A stretch of 43,130 nt of DNA. Source: Flavobacteriales bacterium. GTDB lineage: Bacteria; Bacteroidota; Bacteroidia; Flavobacteriales_D; Crocinitomicaceae. Every line of letters begins with the position of its first letter. Position 1 is the first letter of the stretch. The position numbers were made by a program, and so were the translations under genes. The notes below the pieces were generated by a model. It was given only the letters and a program-made list of their open reading frames with translations. It was not told the DNA's origin and did not search any database. Below are positions 18,080 to 26,972 of the stretch, piece after piece. Where the stretch lies: the NCBI GenBank assembly GCA_009926125.1, contig RFPM01000005.1, positions 1-43,130 on the forward strand. The letters are read 5' to 3'.

Positions 18080-19321
18080 TTGCGACCGAACTTAAATCGA
18101 AATAACAAGAAGAAAATAGTAAACGATCCAGTTTATGGTTTTATTTCTATTCCTGATGAAATTATTTTTGATGTCATAGAACATCCCTTTATGCAACGAC
18201 TCCGTCGAATTATGCAATTAGGCTTAAGCCATCTTGTTTATCCAGGTGCAATTCACACACGTTTTCATCATGTTTTGGGAGCGATGCATTTGATGTCTCA
18301 GGCAGTTTCAACAATTCGCAGAAAAGGAAATGATATTTCTTTGGAAGAGGAACGCGCTGTTTATTTAGCAATATTACTTCACGATATCGGTCATGGACCG
18401 TTTAGTCATGCATTAGAATACGATATTGTTTGCGGTGTAAGTCACGAGAAAATTTCAGGCTATTTTATAGATCGCTTAAGTTCAGAATTTGGAGAAGATT
18501 TAAATAGAGCACTTTTAATTTTTCAAAATAAGTATGAAAAGCCCTATTTACACCAGTTGGTTTCTAGTCAATTGGATATGGACCGCTTGGATTATTTAAA
18601 TCGTGATAGTTTTTATTCTGGTGTTAGCGAGGGAATTATTGGTAGCGAGCGCTTAATTGAAATGCTGAATGTGCATGAAGGAAATTTGGTGCTTGAAGAA
18701 AAAGGAATTTATTCAATTGAAAAATTTATAGTTGCAAGGCGCTTGATGTATTGGCAAGTTTATCTTCACAAGACGGTTGTTGCCGCAGAATACATGCTTA
18801 TTTATACTTTACGAAGGGCAAAAGAGTTGGTTAAAAATGGCGAAGTAATTTTTGCAAGTTCTGCCTTAAAGTTTTTTCTTGAAAATGATATAAAACAAGA
18901 AGATTTTGAGAAAAACCCTAAAGTTTTAGATTTTTTCGCTCAGCTAGATGATTATGATATTTTGGGAGCAATCAAAGAGTGGCAGAATAATTCAGATCAG
19001 GTTTTATCGATTCTTTCTAAGGCACTTGTGAACCGCAAACTTTTTAAAATTGAAATTTCAAAAGAGCCATTTAGTAAAGCTAGAATTGAAAATGAAAAAA
19101 AGACGGTGCAGTCATTATATAATTTGACGCCTGAAGCTCTTGATTATTTTGTGTATTCAGATATCCTTACTAATAAAGCGTATAATCAAGACAAGGAAAA
19201 TATTAATATTTTAATGAAGTCAGGAGAAATAATTGATCTTACAAAAGCTTCTGATAATCTAAATATTTCAGCTTTGGCTCAACCAGTTGAAAAGTATTTT
19301 TTATGTTATCCAGTAGCCTGA
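18080..19321 (+). CDS. HD-domain phosphohydrolase (dGTPase-like)
   Basis: A probable metal-dependent phosphohydrolase of the HD superfamily, about 413 residues from TTG 18080. The metal site is visible: HTRFHHVLGAMHL (about 59-71), LLHDIGHGPFSH with the HD pair at about 101-102, and SQLDMDRLDYLNRDS further on. Related proteins hydrolyse deoxynucleoside triphosphates or other nucleotides; the substrate here is not known. There is no ATG before the conserved core (DPVYGFISIPDEI). TTG 18053 overlaps a likely -7 box, so TTG 18080 is my choice, with low certainty. The gene is divergent from porX; I recall the two as neighbours in other Bacteroidota, which would need checking. Confidence 0.9.
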   Translation: MRPNLNRNNKKKIVNDPVYGFISIPDEIIFDVIEHPFMQRLRRIMQLGLSHLVYPGAIHTRFHHVLGAMHLMSQAVSTIRRKGNDISLEEERAVYLAILLHDIGHGPFSHALEYDIVCGVSHEKISGYFIDRLSSEFGEDLNRALLIFQNKYEKPYLHQLVSSQLDMDRLDYLNRDSFYSGVSEGIIGSERLIEMLNVHEGNLVLEEKGIYSIEKFIVARRLMYWQVYLHKTVVAAEYMLIYTLRRAKELVKNGEVIFASSALKFFLENDIKQEDFEKNPKVLDFFAQLDDYDILGAIKEWQNNSDQVLSILSKALVNRKLFKIEISKEPFSKARIENEKKTVQSLYNLTPEALDYFVYSDILTNKAYNQDKENINILMKSGEIIDLTKASDNLNISALAQPVEKYFLCYPVA

Positions 19322-19322
19322 T

Positions 19323-19829
19323 TTATTTCTTTTTTACTTCTTCTTTCGTTACCATTGTTTTTTGCAAAGCAACTGAGGTAGGAATTGTAATTAAATAGCC
19401 TTCTTCATTTCTGATATACATAAAGAAAAAAGAAATATCTATGAGTTTTCCTTCTACATCATATTCTTTATCTAATACTCTGATATTTTGCCCAATTTTT
19501 AAAGGGTGATTAAAAAACAAGATTAAACTTGATGTAATATTTGAAAGAATCGACCATTGTGCAAAAAATGCAATCCCTAAAACAGTCACCACAGAAGTAA
19601 GAAATACAATTAAATCTTTTTTGTCAATATTCCATATAGAAATAAGGGTTACAGTAATAAAAATAAATAGAAAAAGATTAATGATTCTATGTGCAATTCG
19701 TTTTCTTTTTGCGTCAAAGTCAAAATGATTTAAAAAGCGATTAACAGATTTTCGGCTCACTAGTTTTATGATTACTGCAATAATTAAGAGCCCAAATGTA
19801 AGTAGTAACTGATTTTCGATTATATTCAT
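19323..19829 (-). CDS. Small MscS-like mechanosensitive channel domain protein
   Basis: The 168-residue membrane protein has three hydrophobic helices: about 8-24, 48-66 and 72-105. The third, LTSVVTVLGIAFFAQWSILSNITSSL, resembles the pore-lining helix of MscS, and it is followed by the beta domain (FFNHPLKIGQNIRVLDKEYDVEGKLIDIS). The large C-terminal cage of MscS is missing, so this is a minimal version, close to half the normal length. Its ATG overlaps the mazG stop by four bases, so it is translated from the mazG message. Role in osmotic release is inferred from the family only. Confidence 0.85.
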   Translation of the reverse strand: MNIIENQLLLTFGLLIIAVIIKLVSRKSVNRFLNHFDFDAKRKRIAHRIINLFLFIFITVTLISIWNIDKKDLIVFLTSVVTVLGIAFFAQWSILSNITSSLILFFNHPLKIGQNIRVLDKEYDVEGKLIDISFFFMYIRNEEGYLITIPTSVALQKTMVTKEEVKKK

Positions 19830-20602
19830 TTTATATTTTTTAAGTTAATTTTTGCTTTTTCCCAATATATATCCATTTCTTCAAGATTCATATTTTCAAT
19901 TTTTTTCTTGTCTTCGCGAATTGTTTCCTCCATTAATTGAAAGCGCCGAATAAATTTTTGATTTGTCTTCGCAAGGGCATTTTCTGGAGAAATATCAATA
20001 AATCTAGCATAGTTTACTAAAGAAAATAATAGGTCGCCAAATTCTTCTTCTATGTTTTCAGAATTTGCTGCAATTTCAACTTGGAATTCCTCCAACTCCT
20101 CTTTCACTTTATTCCAAACATCTTCCTTTTTTTTCCATTCAAATCCAATTCCTTTTACTTTTTCTTGAATTCGAATTGCCTTTACTAATGCAGGTAACGA
20201 AGAAGGAACTCCTTCCAAAATTGATTTTTTCCCTTCTTTTAATTTTAATTTTTCCCAGTTAGCTTTTACTTCAGTTTCATCAGCTACAATAGTATCGCTG
20301 TAAATATGAGGGTGTCGGTAAATTAATTTATCGCAAATCCCATCTAAAACAGCTGTTAATGTAAATGCTTTTTGTTCTTCAGCTATTTTTGAATAGAAGA
20401 CAAGATGCAAGAATAAATCGCCTAATTCGCCTTTTAAGGAGTTTAAATCATTGGCGGTAATTGCATCTGCCAATTCATATGTTTCTTCAATTGTTAACTC
20501 GCGAAGGCTTTCAATGGTCTGTTTTTTATCCCAGGGACATTTTTCACGGAGCTCATCCATGATTGTCAATAATCTATCAAATGCTTTTAGTCGTGAATCC
20601 AT
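19826..20602 (-). CDS. mazG: Nucleoside triphosphate pyrophosphohydrolase MazG
   Basis: MazG hydrolyses (d)NTPs to monophosphates and pyrophosphate and is thought to remove damaged nucleotides and adjust ppGpp. The 258-residue protein has two MazG repeats. The first carries EETYE (39-43) and ELGDLFLHL (59-67); the second carries EELEEFQVEI and EEEFGDLLFSLVN (about 165-200). The start ECPWD-type segment is seen as REKCPWDKKQT (19-29). Followed immediately by the coupled MscS-like gene. Confidence 0.96.
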   Translation of the reverse strand: MDSRLKAFDRLLTIMDELREKCPWDKKQTIESLRELTIEETYELADAITANDLNSLKGELGDLFLHLVFYSKIAEEQKAFTLTAVLDGICDKLIYRHPHIYSDTIVADETEVKANWEKLKLKEGKKSILEGVPSSLPALVKAIRIQEKVKGIGFEWKKKEDVWNKVKEELEEFQVEIAANSENIEEEFGDLLFSLVNYARFIDISPENALAKTNQKFIRRFQLMEETIREDKKKIENMNLEEMDIYWEKAKINLKNIK

Positions 20603-20643
20603 TTTTTTTGTAAAAATATAGATTATACTCGTTCACTTTTGTT

Positions 20644-20651
20644 TATCTTTG
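20644..20651 (+). promoter_or_regulatory. Candidate -7 box for the PagL-like gene
   Basis: TATCTTTG exactly matches TAnnTTTG and ends six bases before the ATG at 20658. An in-frame TTG inside the box is therefore unlikely to be the start codon. Confidence 0.5.
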
Positions 20652-20657
20652 ATAAAT

Positions 20658-21734
20658 ATGTTTGGAAAACTTCATTTTTTTTTAACTATAAGTTGCTTGC
20701 CTTTTTTATTCTTTGGACAAGGAAGTAATGAAAAAGGATTTGAAATCAAATCAAAAATCGGTTTTTTAGCTATCCAACACCAAACAATGTCACATCTACC
20801 TAAAGAAACAGCTAAAGCGCTTGAAATTAGTTATTTTAATCACACACGCGGGTCTAAACTTTGGCATAAAGCATATCGTTATCCAACAATTGGCGCAACA
20901 CTTTTTATTGGTTCGGTTGGAAATACAAAGGTGCTAGGAACTTACACTGGTTTATATGGATTTGCCGAACTCCCACTTATTAAATACAAAAATTTTGAAA
21001 TGAATTTCAAATTTGCTACAGGCTTAGGTTATTCTAATTCCTGCTATTATCAAAATTCTAAAAATGTGGCGATTGGAACAAACTTTAACACCATGATGTG
21101 CTTTGGAATTAAAAGTATTCAACGCTTTAAGAATAGTTCAATAAGTCTTGGAATTGACATGACACATTTTAGTAATGGAGGATTCAAAATGCCAAATTTC
21201 GGGATTAATATTCCATACATTTCTGTAGGTTATGGAATGAGATTTGGCCAAAAAATTGAATATGCCGAGAAAGCTACCTCTGATTTCCCATTAAATAAGT
21301 GGCTTTATAATGTTTTTGGAATGTATTCCCGAAATTCAGTAATGCCAATTGGCGGAAAAACTTATCCGGTTTATGGCACTGGATTTTCTATCCGTAGGTA
21401 TTTTGGACAGAAAGCAGGTATAGAATTTGACTTAGATTTTATCTCAAAGCAAGTTATTTTTTCATACGAACCTTCTATCCCAAAAACACAAATGGATATT
21501 TTACAAATCGGTTTCTATACTGCGTATTTGGTTCCTTTGAATAACTTTAATTTTGTCTTGGGAATGGGTGTTTATTTAAAGGATAAATTCCGAACAGATA
21601 CACCTATTTATACTCGTATTGGCTGCAGGTATCAGTTTAAAAATGGACTAACAAGTTCTTTTAACCTTAAAACACATTTTGGCCGTGCTGACTATTTAGA
21701 ATTTGGATTAGGTTATACATTTAACTATAAATAA
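20658..21734 (+). CDS. Acyloxyacyl hydrolase, PagL-like lipid A 3-O-deacylase
   Basis: A predicted outer-membrane beta-barrel of 358 residues that removes an acyl chain from lipid A. A Sec signal peptide (about 1-20, ending in LPFLFFGQG) leads into beta-rich sequence. The PagL active-site pattern is present as GIDMTHFSNGGFKMPNFGIN, with His and Ser of the His-Ser-Glu triad in THFSN. The protein is longer than the roughly 150-residue Pseudomonas PagL, as is common for Bacteroidota members. It ends with beta-strand sequence (GLGYTFNYK) compatible with barrel insertion. The DUF2807 lipoprotein gene follows after two bases, so they form one unit. Confidence 0.85.
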   Translation: MFGKLHFFLTISCLPFLFFGQGSNEKGFEIKSKIGFLAIQHQTMSHLPKETAKALEISYFNHTRGSKLWHKAYRYPTIGATLFIGSVGNTKVLGTYTGLYGFAELPLIKYKNFEMNFKFATGLGYSNSCYYQNSKNVAIGTNFNTMMCFGIKSIQRFKNSSISLGIDMTHFSNGGFKMPNFGINIPYISVGYGMRFGQKIEYAEKATSDFPLNKWLYNVFGMYSRNSVMPIGGKTYPVYGTGFSIRRYFGQKAGIEFDLDFISKQVIFSYEPSIPKTQMDILQIGFYTAYLVPLNNFNFVLGMGVYLKDKFRTDTPIYTRIGCRYQFKNGLTSSFNLKTHFGRADYLEFGLGYTFNYK

Positions 21735-21736
21735 GT

Positions 21737-22486
21737 ATGTTAAGTCGACTATTTTTCTTTTTAATAATTCCTTTTTTATTTAGTTCATGTAAAAAACCAA
21801 GCGATCGGTCGTGTTATAAAATGACAGGTGACATTATTAATAAAATTATTCCACTTGGAAGTTTTTCTCAATTAGACTTAGGACCATATATTCAATATGA
21901 ATTAATACAAGATACTGCAAATTTTATAGAAATTAGTGCAGGTAAAAATTTAATGAATTTTATTTCGAGTGAGATCGAAACAGGAAATCTAGTTATTAAA
22001 AACAATAATAAATGCCGATTTTTACGCTACAAAAAAGAAAAAGTCACTGCAAAAATTCATTTTACAACATTAAATTCTATTTTTTACCATGGATCAGAAC
22101 TTTTATTTTCTAAGGACACTTTAGATTTCTCATCATCGGATTTAACTATAGATGCTAATGAAACTTCAGGTTCCATTAATTTGAAATTAAAGGCAAAAAC
22201 AATCTATTTAAACAATTCTAATGGCACTCCAGATATTGAACTTTCAGGTTCCTGCGATTTCTTTACAATTGACATATCAGCCAATGGAACATTTTCAGCT
22301 AAAAATCTTTTTGTGAAAGATTCTATTTATTTGCACTATGCATCTTCTTTGTACTCGGAACTAAAAAGTAGTAATTGCAAACTTAAGGCAGAATTATTAG
22401 GAGTAGGGAATGTTGGTTATTTTGGAGTACCATCAATTATCTTGACGAATTATTATAATTCTGGCCGACTTATCGATAAAAACTAA
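21737..22486 (+). CDS. DUF2807 (head GIN domain) lipoprotein
   Basis: The 249-residue protein has a lipoprotein signal (MLSRLFFFLIIPFLFSSC, lipobox FSSC at about residue 18). The mature part is a repetitive beta-helix type sequence: GSFSQLDLGPYIQYELIQ, then paired strands with many Ser/Asn, ending VGNVGYFGVPSIIL. This matches the DUF2807/GIN family, common in Bacteroidota and of unknown function. Located two bases after the PagL-like gene, suggesting both envelope proteins are made together. Confidence 0.88.
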   Translation: MLSRLFFFLIIPFLFSSCKKPSDRSCYKMTGDIINKIIPLGSFSQLDLGPYIQYELIQDTANFIEISAGKNLMNFISSEIETGNLVIKNNNKCRFLRYKKEKVTAKIHFTTLNSIFYHGSELLFSKDTLDFSSSDLTIDANETSGSINLKLKAKTIYLNNSNGTPDIELSGSCDFFTIDISANGTFSAKNLFVKDSIYLHYASSLYSELKSSNCKLKAELLGVGNVGYFGVPSIILTNYYNSGRLIDKN

Positions 22487-22496
22487 TATAGTTTCC

Positions 22497-22504
22497 TATT
22501 TTTG
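22497..22504 (+). promoter_or_regulatory. Candidate -7 box for the four-cysteine microprotein gene
   Basis: TATTTTTG matches TAnnTTTG exactly, 16 bases before the ATG at 22521. Confidence 0.4.
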
Positions 22505-22520
22505 TTAAAATTTTAGTAGA

Positions 22521-22709
22521 ATGCTAGCTGTAATATTATTAACCATTGGTTTATTGGCAATTGGAGTTGCTGGAATTTCAATCAAACTCTTGCTCAAAAA
22601 AGACGGAAAATTTGCTGGCACTTGTGCATCGAATAATCCACTTTTAAATAAAGAAGGTGAATCCTGTGGTTTGTGTGGCGCTCGCCCTGAAGAAAAGTGC
22701 CAAGGATAA
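22521..22709 (+). CDS. Small membrane protein with four conserved-looking cysteines
   Basis: A 62-residue protein with one N-terminal membrane helix (about 3-25) and a short soluble tail carrying Cys35, Cys49, Cys52 and Cys60 in GTCASNNPLLNKEGESCGLCG and EEKC. The arrangement of one helix plus four cysteines could bind a metal ion. It belongs to a type I know from Bacteroidota as an unnamed membrane or secreted protein. The layout is reminiscent of NqrM (DUF539), a maturation factor of the Na+-NQR complex, but I cannot confirm homology and no nqr genes are in the window. It has its own putative promoter and lies before xth. Confidence 0.72.
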   Translation: MLAVILLTIGLLAIGVAGISIKLLLKKDGKFAGTCASNNPLLNKEGESCGLCGARPEEKCQG

Positions 22710-22758
22710 TTTTTCTTAGTACTTTTATTTTTTCAAAATTTATAAGCTTTTCTTTTTT

Positions 22759-23529
22759 ATGAAAATTATTTCTTTTAACGTTAATGGCATTCGCGCAATT
22801 GTAGGAAAGACCTTTGTTCAAGACATGGAAGAAGTTGCTGCAGATATAATTTGTCTTCAAGAAACAAAAGCAAGTCCTGAGCAGGTTATAGAAGCAATTT
22901 CTAGTCTAACAAATTATCATATTTATGCGAATAGTGCAGAACGAAAAGGATATTCAGGAACTGCCATTTTTTCAAAAATAAAACCTCTTTCCGTCACCTA
23001 TGATATGGGTCTTGTAGAACACGATCAGGAGGGGCGAATAACATGCGCAGAATACGATAAATTTTTTCTTGTTTGTGTTTACGTTCCAAATTCTGGCAGT
23101 GAGCTTGCACGGTTGTCCTATCGACAAAAATGGGATGCAGATTTCTTGATTTATTTAAAGAAACTAGAAAAAAATAAGCCTGTAATAGTTTGTGGCGATT
23201 TTAATGTTGCCCATCAAGCAATTGATCTTTCTCGACCTAAAGAAAATTACAATAAAGCAGCTGGTTATATGCAAGCAGAAATTGACGGCATGTCAAATTT
23301 TTTAAAAAATGGCTTTGTGGATACATTTAGATGGAAATATCCAGAAATACTAAAGTATTCTTGGTGGAGTTATCGTGCTGGAGCGCGCCCAAAAAATATC
23401 GGTTGGAGAATAGATTATTTTTTATGTTCGGATTCATTTAAAGAAAACATATCAGAAGCTACGATTTACAATGATGTTTTTGGTTCAGATCATTGTCCCG
23501 TTGGGATAGAATTAAAGGAAGTTAAATAA
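22759..23529 (+). CDS. xth: Exodeoxyribonuclease III (AP endonuclease)
   Basis: A DNA-repair enzyme that cuts at abasic sites and degrades 3' ends. The 256-residue protein has the full EEP-fold motif set: MKIISFNVNGIRA at the start, metal-binding Glu35 in CLQETKA, GDFNVAHQAIDLSRPK (about 148-163), YSWWSYRAGARPKNIGWRIDYFL, and GSDHCPVGIEL at the end with the catalytic Asp-His. Its stop overlaps the pcm start (TAATG), so the DNA-repair and protein-repair genes are coupled. Confidence 0.96.
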   Translation: MKIISFNVNGIRAIVGKTFVQDMEEVAADIICLQETKASPEQVIEAISSLTNYHIYANSAERKGYSGTAIFSKIKPLSVTYDMGLVEHDQEGRITCAEYDKFFLVCVYVPNSGSELARLSYRQKWDADFLIYLKKLEKNKPVIVCGDFNVAHQAIDLSRPKENYNKAAGYMQAEIDGMSNFLKNGFVDTFRWKYPEILKYSWWSYRAGARPKNIGWRIDYFLCSDSFKENISEATIYNDVFGSDHCPVGIELKEVK

Positions 23530-24182
23530 TGCAACATCTAAAAGATACTTTTAAACACCAAGGAAAAAGAAAGATTCTTATTGCAGAATTAGTTGAGATG
23601 GGTATTAAGAACAAGGATATCTTGGAAGCGTTTAATGCCATACCAAGACATTTCTTTTTAGACTTAGCCTTTGATGAACAAGCTTATACGAATATGGCTT
23701 TTCAAATCGGTTCTGGACAAACAATTTCTCATCCTTACACTGTTGCATTTCAAACTGATTTATTGGAACTAAAGAAAGGAGAGAAAGTACTAGAAATTGG
23801 ATCTGGATCTGGATTTCAAACCTGTATTCTTTGTCAATTAGGAGTCAAGGTATTTTCAATTGAGCGCCATCGAGAACTTTTTATGAAAGCAAAACAGATG
23901 GTTGGATTCTTTAATTTTACTGCAAAAATGTATTTTGGAGATGGCTACAAAGGGAATCTTTCCTATGCTCCCTATGATAAAATTTTGGTAACCTGTGGCG
24001 CGCCAGAAATTCCGAATGAGTTGATAAAACAATTGAAAATTGGTGGAATTATGATTATTCCTGTTGGAGAAGGGAAAGAACAAAAAATGCTAAAAATAAT
24101 TAAAACCCAAGAAACTGAATATTCAATTCAAGAATTTGGGACTTTTAAGTTTGTTCCAATGCTTGAACGAACTGTAAAATAA
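23529..24182 (+). CDS. pcm: Protein-L-isoaspartate O-methyltransferase
   Basis: The enzyme methylates isoaspartyl residues in damaged proteins so they can revert to aspartate, using SAM. It has 217 residues. Family motifs are AIPRHFFLD (38-46), IGSGQTISHPYTVAF (60-74, with the conserved Ser), VLEIGSGSGFQTCIL (87-101, SAM-binding), and IERHRELF. The C-terminal RLPVG-like stretch appears as MIIPVGEGKEQ. Translationally coupled to xth. Confidence 0.95.
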   Translation: MQHLKDTFKHQGKRKILIAELVEMGIKNKDILEAFNAIPRHFFLDLAFDEQAYTNMAFQIGSGQTISHPYTVAFQTDLLELKKGEKVLEIGSGSGFQTCILCQLGVKVFSIERHRELFMKAKQMVGFFNFTAKMYFGDGYKGNLSYAPYDKILVTCGAPEIPNELIKQLKIGGIMIIPVGEGKEQKMLKIIKTQETEYSIQEFGTFKFVPMLERTVK

Positions 24183-24290
24183 TTTTTAGCAAGTTCTTAT
24201 GTGAATAATTAAATATTTCTCATTAAATCATGTACAAGCTGAATCAATAATTAGGAGATTCTTATTACTTTCACAAAAAAAATAATACTC

Positions 24291-26972
24291 ATGAAAGCAT
24301 TATTGAAAAACCTTTTACCACATTTTATTGCTGTTGTTATTTTTATTGGTTTAGCTTCTGCTTACTTTTCTCCACTTTACAGCGATTATTCTTTAAAGCA
24401 AAATGATGTAAAGCAATTTCAAGGAATGGCAAAGGAAATTGTGGATTGCCGTTTGCAAAATGATATTGATCCACTTTGGACAAATTCCATGTTTGGTGGA
24501 ATGCCGGCCTATCAAATTTCTGTTGAACACTCTTCAAATTTCTTGATTATAGTAGATTCTATTCTCAAGTTAGGATTGCCTCGACCAATTGGAATTTTAT
24601 TTATGGCGATGTTAGGTTTTTATATTTTTGCGCTTTGCATGAGAATAAATCCCTGGCTCGGAATATTAGGTGCTATTGCCTTTGGATTTTCAACAATTAA
24701 TATCTTGTACTTAGCTGGTGGACATATGACAAAAGTCAATGCCATTGTTTATATGGCTCCTGCACTTGGAGGAATGCTCTTGGCTTTTCGTGGGAAGTGG
24801 CTATTAGGAAGTATCATTTTTGCCTTGTTTTTCGGCTTGAATTTAACGGCAAATCATCTTCAGATGACCTATTATTTGGTGTTCCTATTAACTGCAGTAG
24901 CAATAGGAGAAGGTATCCGATTGCTTATACAAAAAGAATTTATTTCGTTGGGAAAAGTTATTGCAGCTTTGTCTATAGGAACAATTCTAGCTGTTTTACC
25001 ATCTGCAAGCAACCTTATGACAACTTTGGAATACAGCAAGCATACAACACGTGGTGCAACAGATTTGACAATTAAACCAAAAACTCCTGGTAATTCTCAA
25101 GCGCAAGAAGGTTTGAATAAAAATTATATTTTAGAATACAACTTTGGACCCGGAGAGTTCCTTTCAATCTTGTCGCCAAATGCTAAAGGAGAAAAAGGTG
25201 ATTATCTTGGAAATGATGAAGTTGCTATGGAAAATGTAGACAGCCAGTATTCTGAACAAATTGCTCAGATGAATCGCTATTGGGGTGGTCAGTCGAGTAG
25301 TGGTGGTGCTTTTTATTTTGGTGCATTGATGCTCACATTTTTTGTTTTAGGTTTGATTTTAATAAAGGACAATTTGAAGTGGTCATTTTTAGCAATGAGT
25401 ATTTTGGCGATTTTATTGGCATCGAATGATCCCGGAGGAATTAATGATTTTTTCATAAATAAATTCCCTCTTTACAATAAATTTAGAGATTCAAAGATGA
25501 TTTTATCTTTGCTTCAAGTGATGATTCCAGCTTTGGGAATACTTTTTCTAGATCGTCTATTTAAGAAAAGTGAACTGATTGAAAACAAGAAAGTTTACCT
25601 ATATGTTACTGGTGGTGTCGTATTCAGTGTGATCTTACTCTATGTTTTCCCTTCGCTTTCAGGTTCGTTTATTTTAGCAGAAGAAGTGAAAATGTTTGCG
25701 CAAGAAGCTGGAAAATCACAAGATCCTGCTCAAGTTACTTTTTTGAATGGTTTAAAACAAGCTTTAATTGACACAAGAATTTCGCTTTATAAAAGTGATC
25801 TCGCGCGTTCAATCTTTTTGGTTATTCTGGCTTGTGGAATTGTTTTGGCAGCTGTTTATGCCAAAGTGTCAAATAAAATATTGCTTGGTATTGCAATTGC
25901 ACTTGTTGCTTTTGATAAAAATCCTGTGCAAGTTGCAGATTTCTCAATTTTGGAGAATGAAAAGTCTACAATTCCAAATTTTAATGAGAAAGTAAATTCT
26001 TTGGAAACTAAAATGCTTCCCTCTATTCACTATAAAAATATAGCTATTGAAAATATAAAATCATTAGCGGCTTTTGGCGTGTTAAATTTGAATACCAATT
26101 TCCGTGTTCTATCGTTTTCAAATCCATTTGCCGAGACCAATACAAGTTATTTTCATAAAAGTATTGGCGGTTATCATGGTGCTAAGTTAAAACGTTATCA
26201 GGAGCTTGTTGATTTTTACATCAATGATGAAATGATGAAAGTTCGCCAAGAATTTATCAATAAAGAGATTGTAAAGCGCCCTGAAATTATGGCGCAGTAT
26301 AAGGAATCAAAAGATCCGCAAGCTCAAATGCAAATTATTGAGGGATTTTTCCAAGCAACAAATTTTGATTCTGTAGTCTTACAAAAGAATTTTACGCCAG
26401 TTTTGAATATGTTAAATACAAAGTATTTCATTTCTGGAAAAGGGGTTAAGGCAACTTCCAATCCAAATGCAAATGGAGCAGCTTGGTTTGTATCTGCTGT
26501 AAAACAAGTTAATAATAGCAATGAAGAAATGAAAGCTTTGGGAAAAAATAACCTCAGTAATACTGCAATTGTAAACAAGGAATTCTCAAAGTATTTAGCT
26601 CCTCTCAATAAATTTGATTCAACAGCAACAATTTCTCTAAGTAAATACGGTGTGAATGAATTGGCATATACTTCAAATTCTACAATCCCGATGAATGCAG
26701 TTTTTAGTGAAATATATTATTCAGACGGTTGGAATTGTTACATTGATGGTAAGAAAACAGATAAGATTTTTAGAGCGAATTACATTCTGCGAGGCGCTAT
26801 GATTCCAGCAGGAAAACATAGTATTACTTGGAAATTTGAACCTGTTTCATTTAAAAAAGCGAGCGGTTATTCTATGATTGGATCGCTGCTTTTGCTTTTA
26901 TCTTTGGGATTAGTAGTTGGAAAAGAATATCGTTCTAGAATTGCTTCTAAAAATGCTACAAGCGAGAAATAA
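24291..26972 (+). CDS. YfhO-family large multispanning membrane protein
   Basis: An 893-residue inner-membrane protein with many hydrophobic helices in two blocks (about 10-250 and 340-540), a large outside domain (about 550-850), and one C-terminal helix (about 855-875). The start resembles Bacteroidota YfhO proteins: YFSPLYSDYSLKQNDVKQFQGMAKE, then DPLWTNSMFGGMPAYQIS; near the end YSDGWNCYIDGKKT and GAMIPAGKHSITWKFEP. YfhO relatives are GT-C-type proteins needed for glycosylation of wall or surface polymers in Firmicutes; in Bacteroidota the function is open. Its 3' end overlaps that of the convergent glycosyltransferase gene by 17 bases. Its place beside glycan genes fits an envelope role. 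Confidence 0.9.
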   Translation: MKALLKNLLPHFIAVVIFIGLASAYFSPLYSDYSLKQNDVKQFQGMAKEIVDCRLQNDIDPLWTNSMFGGMPAYQISVEHSSNFLIIVDSILKLGLPRPIGILFMAMLGFYIFALCMRINPWLGILGAIAFGFSTINILYLAGGHMTKVNAIVYMAPALGGMLLAFRGKWLLGSIIFALFFGLNLTANHLQMTYYLVFLLTAVAIGEGIRLLIQKEFISLGKVIAALSIGTILAVLPSASNLMTTLEYSKHTTRGATDLTIKPKTPGNSQAQEGLNKNYILEYNFGPGEFLSILSPNAKGEKGDYLGNDEVAMENVDSQYSEQIAQMNRYWGGQSSSGGAFYFGALMLTFFVLGLILIKDNLKWSFLAMSILAILLASNDPGGINDFFINKFPLYNKFRDSKMILSLLQVMIPALGILFLDRLFKKSELIENKKVYLYVTGGVVFSVILLYVFPSLSGSFILAEEVKMFAQEAGKSQDPAQVTFLNGLKQALIDTRISLYKSDLARSIFLVILACGIVLAAVYAKVSNKILLGIAIALVAFDKNPVQVADFSILENEKSTIPNFNEKVNSLETKMLPSIHYKNIAIENIKSLAAFGVLNLNTNFRVLSFSNPFAETNTSYFHKSIGGYHGAKLKRYQELVDFYINDEMMKVRQEFINKEIVKRPEIMAQYKESKDPQAQMQIIEGFFQATNFDSVVLQKNFTPVLNMLNTKYFISGKGVKATSNPNANGAAWFVSAVKQVNNSNEEMKALGKNNLSNTAIVNKEFSKYLAPLNKFDSTATISLSKYGVNELAYTSNSTIPMNAVFSEIYYSDGWNCYIDGKKTDKIFRANYILRGAMIPAGKHSITWKFEPVSFKKASGYSMIGSLLLLLSLGLVVGKEYRSRIASKNATSEK

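Noticed and set aside
26956-26972. Frameshift or misassembly where the YfhO and glycosyltransferase genes overlap
   Set aside because: Both proteins end normally; a 17-base convergent overlap is ordinary in such compact DNA.
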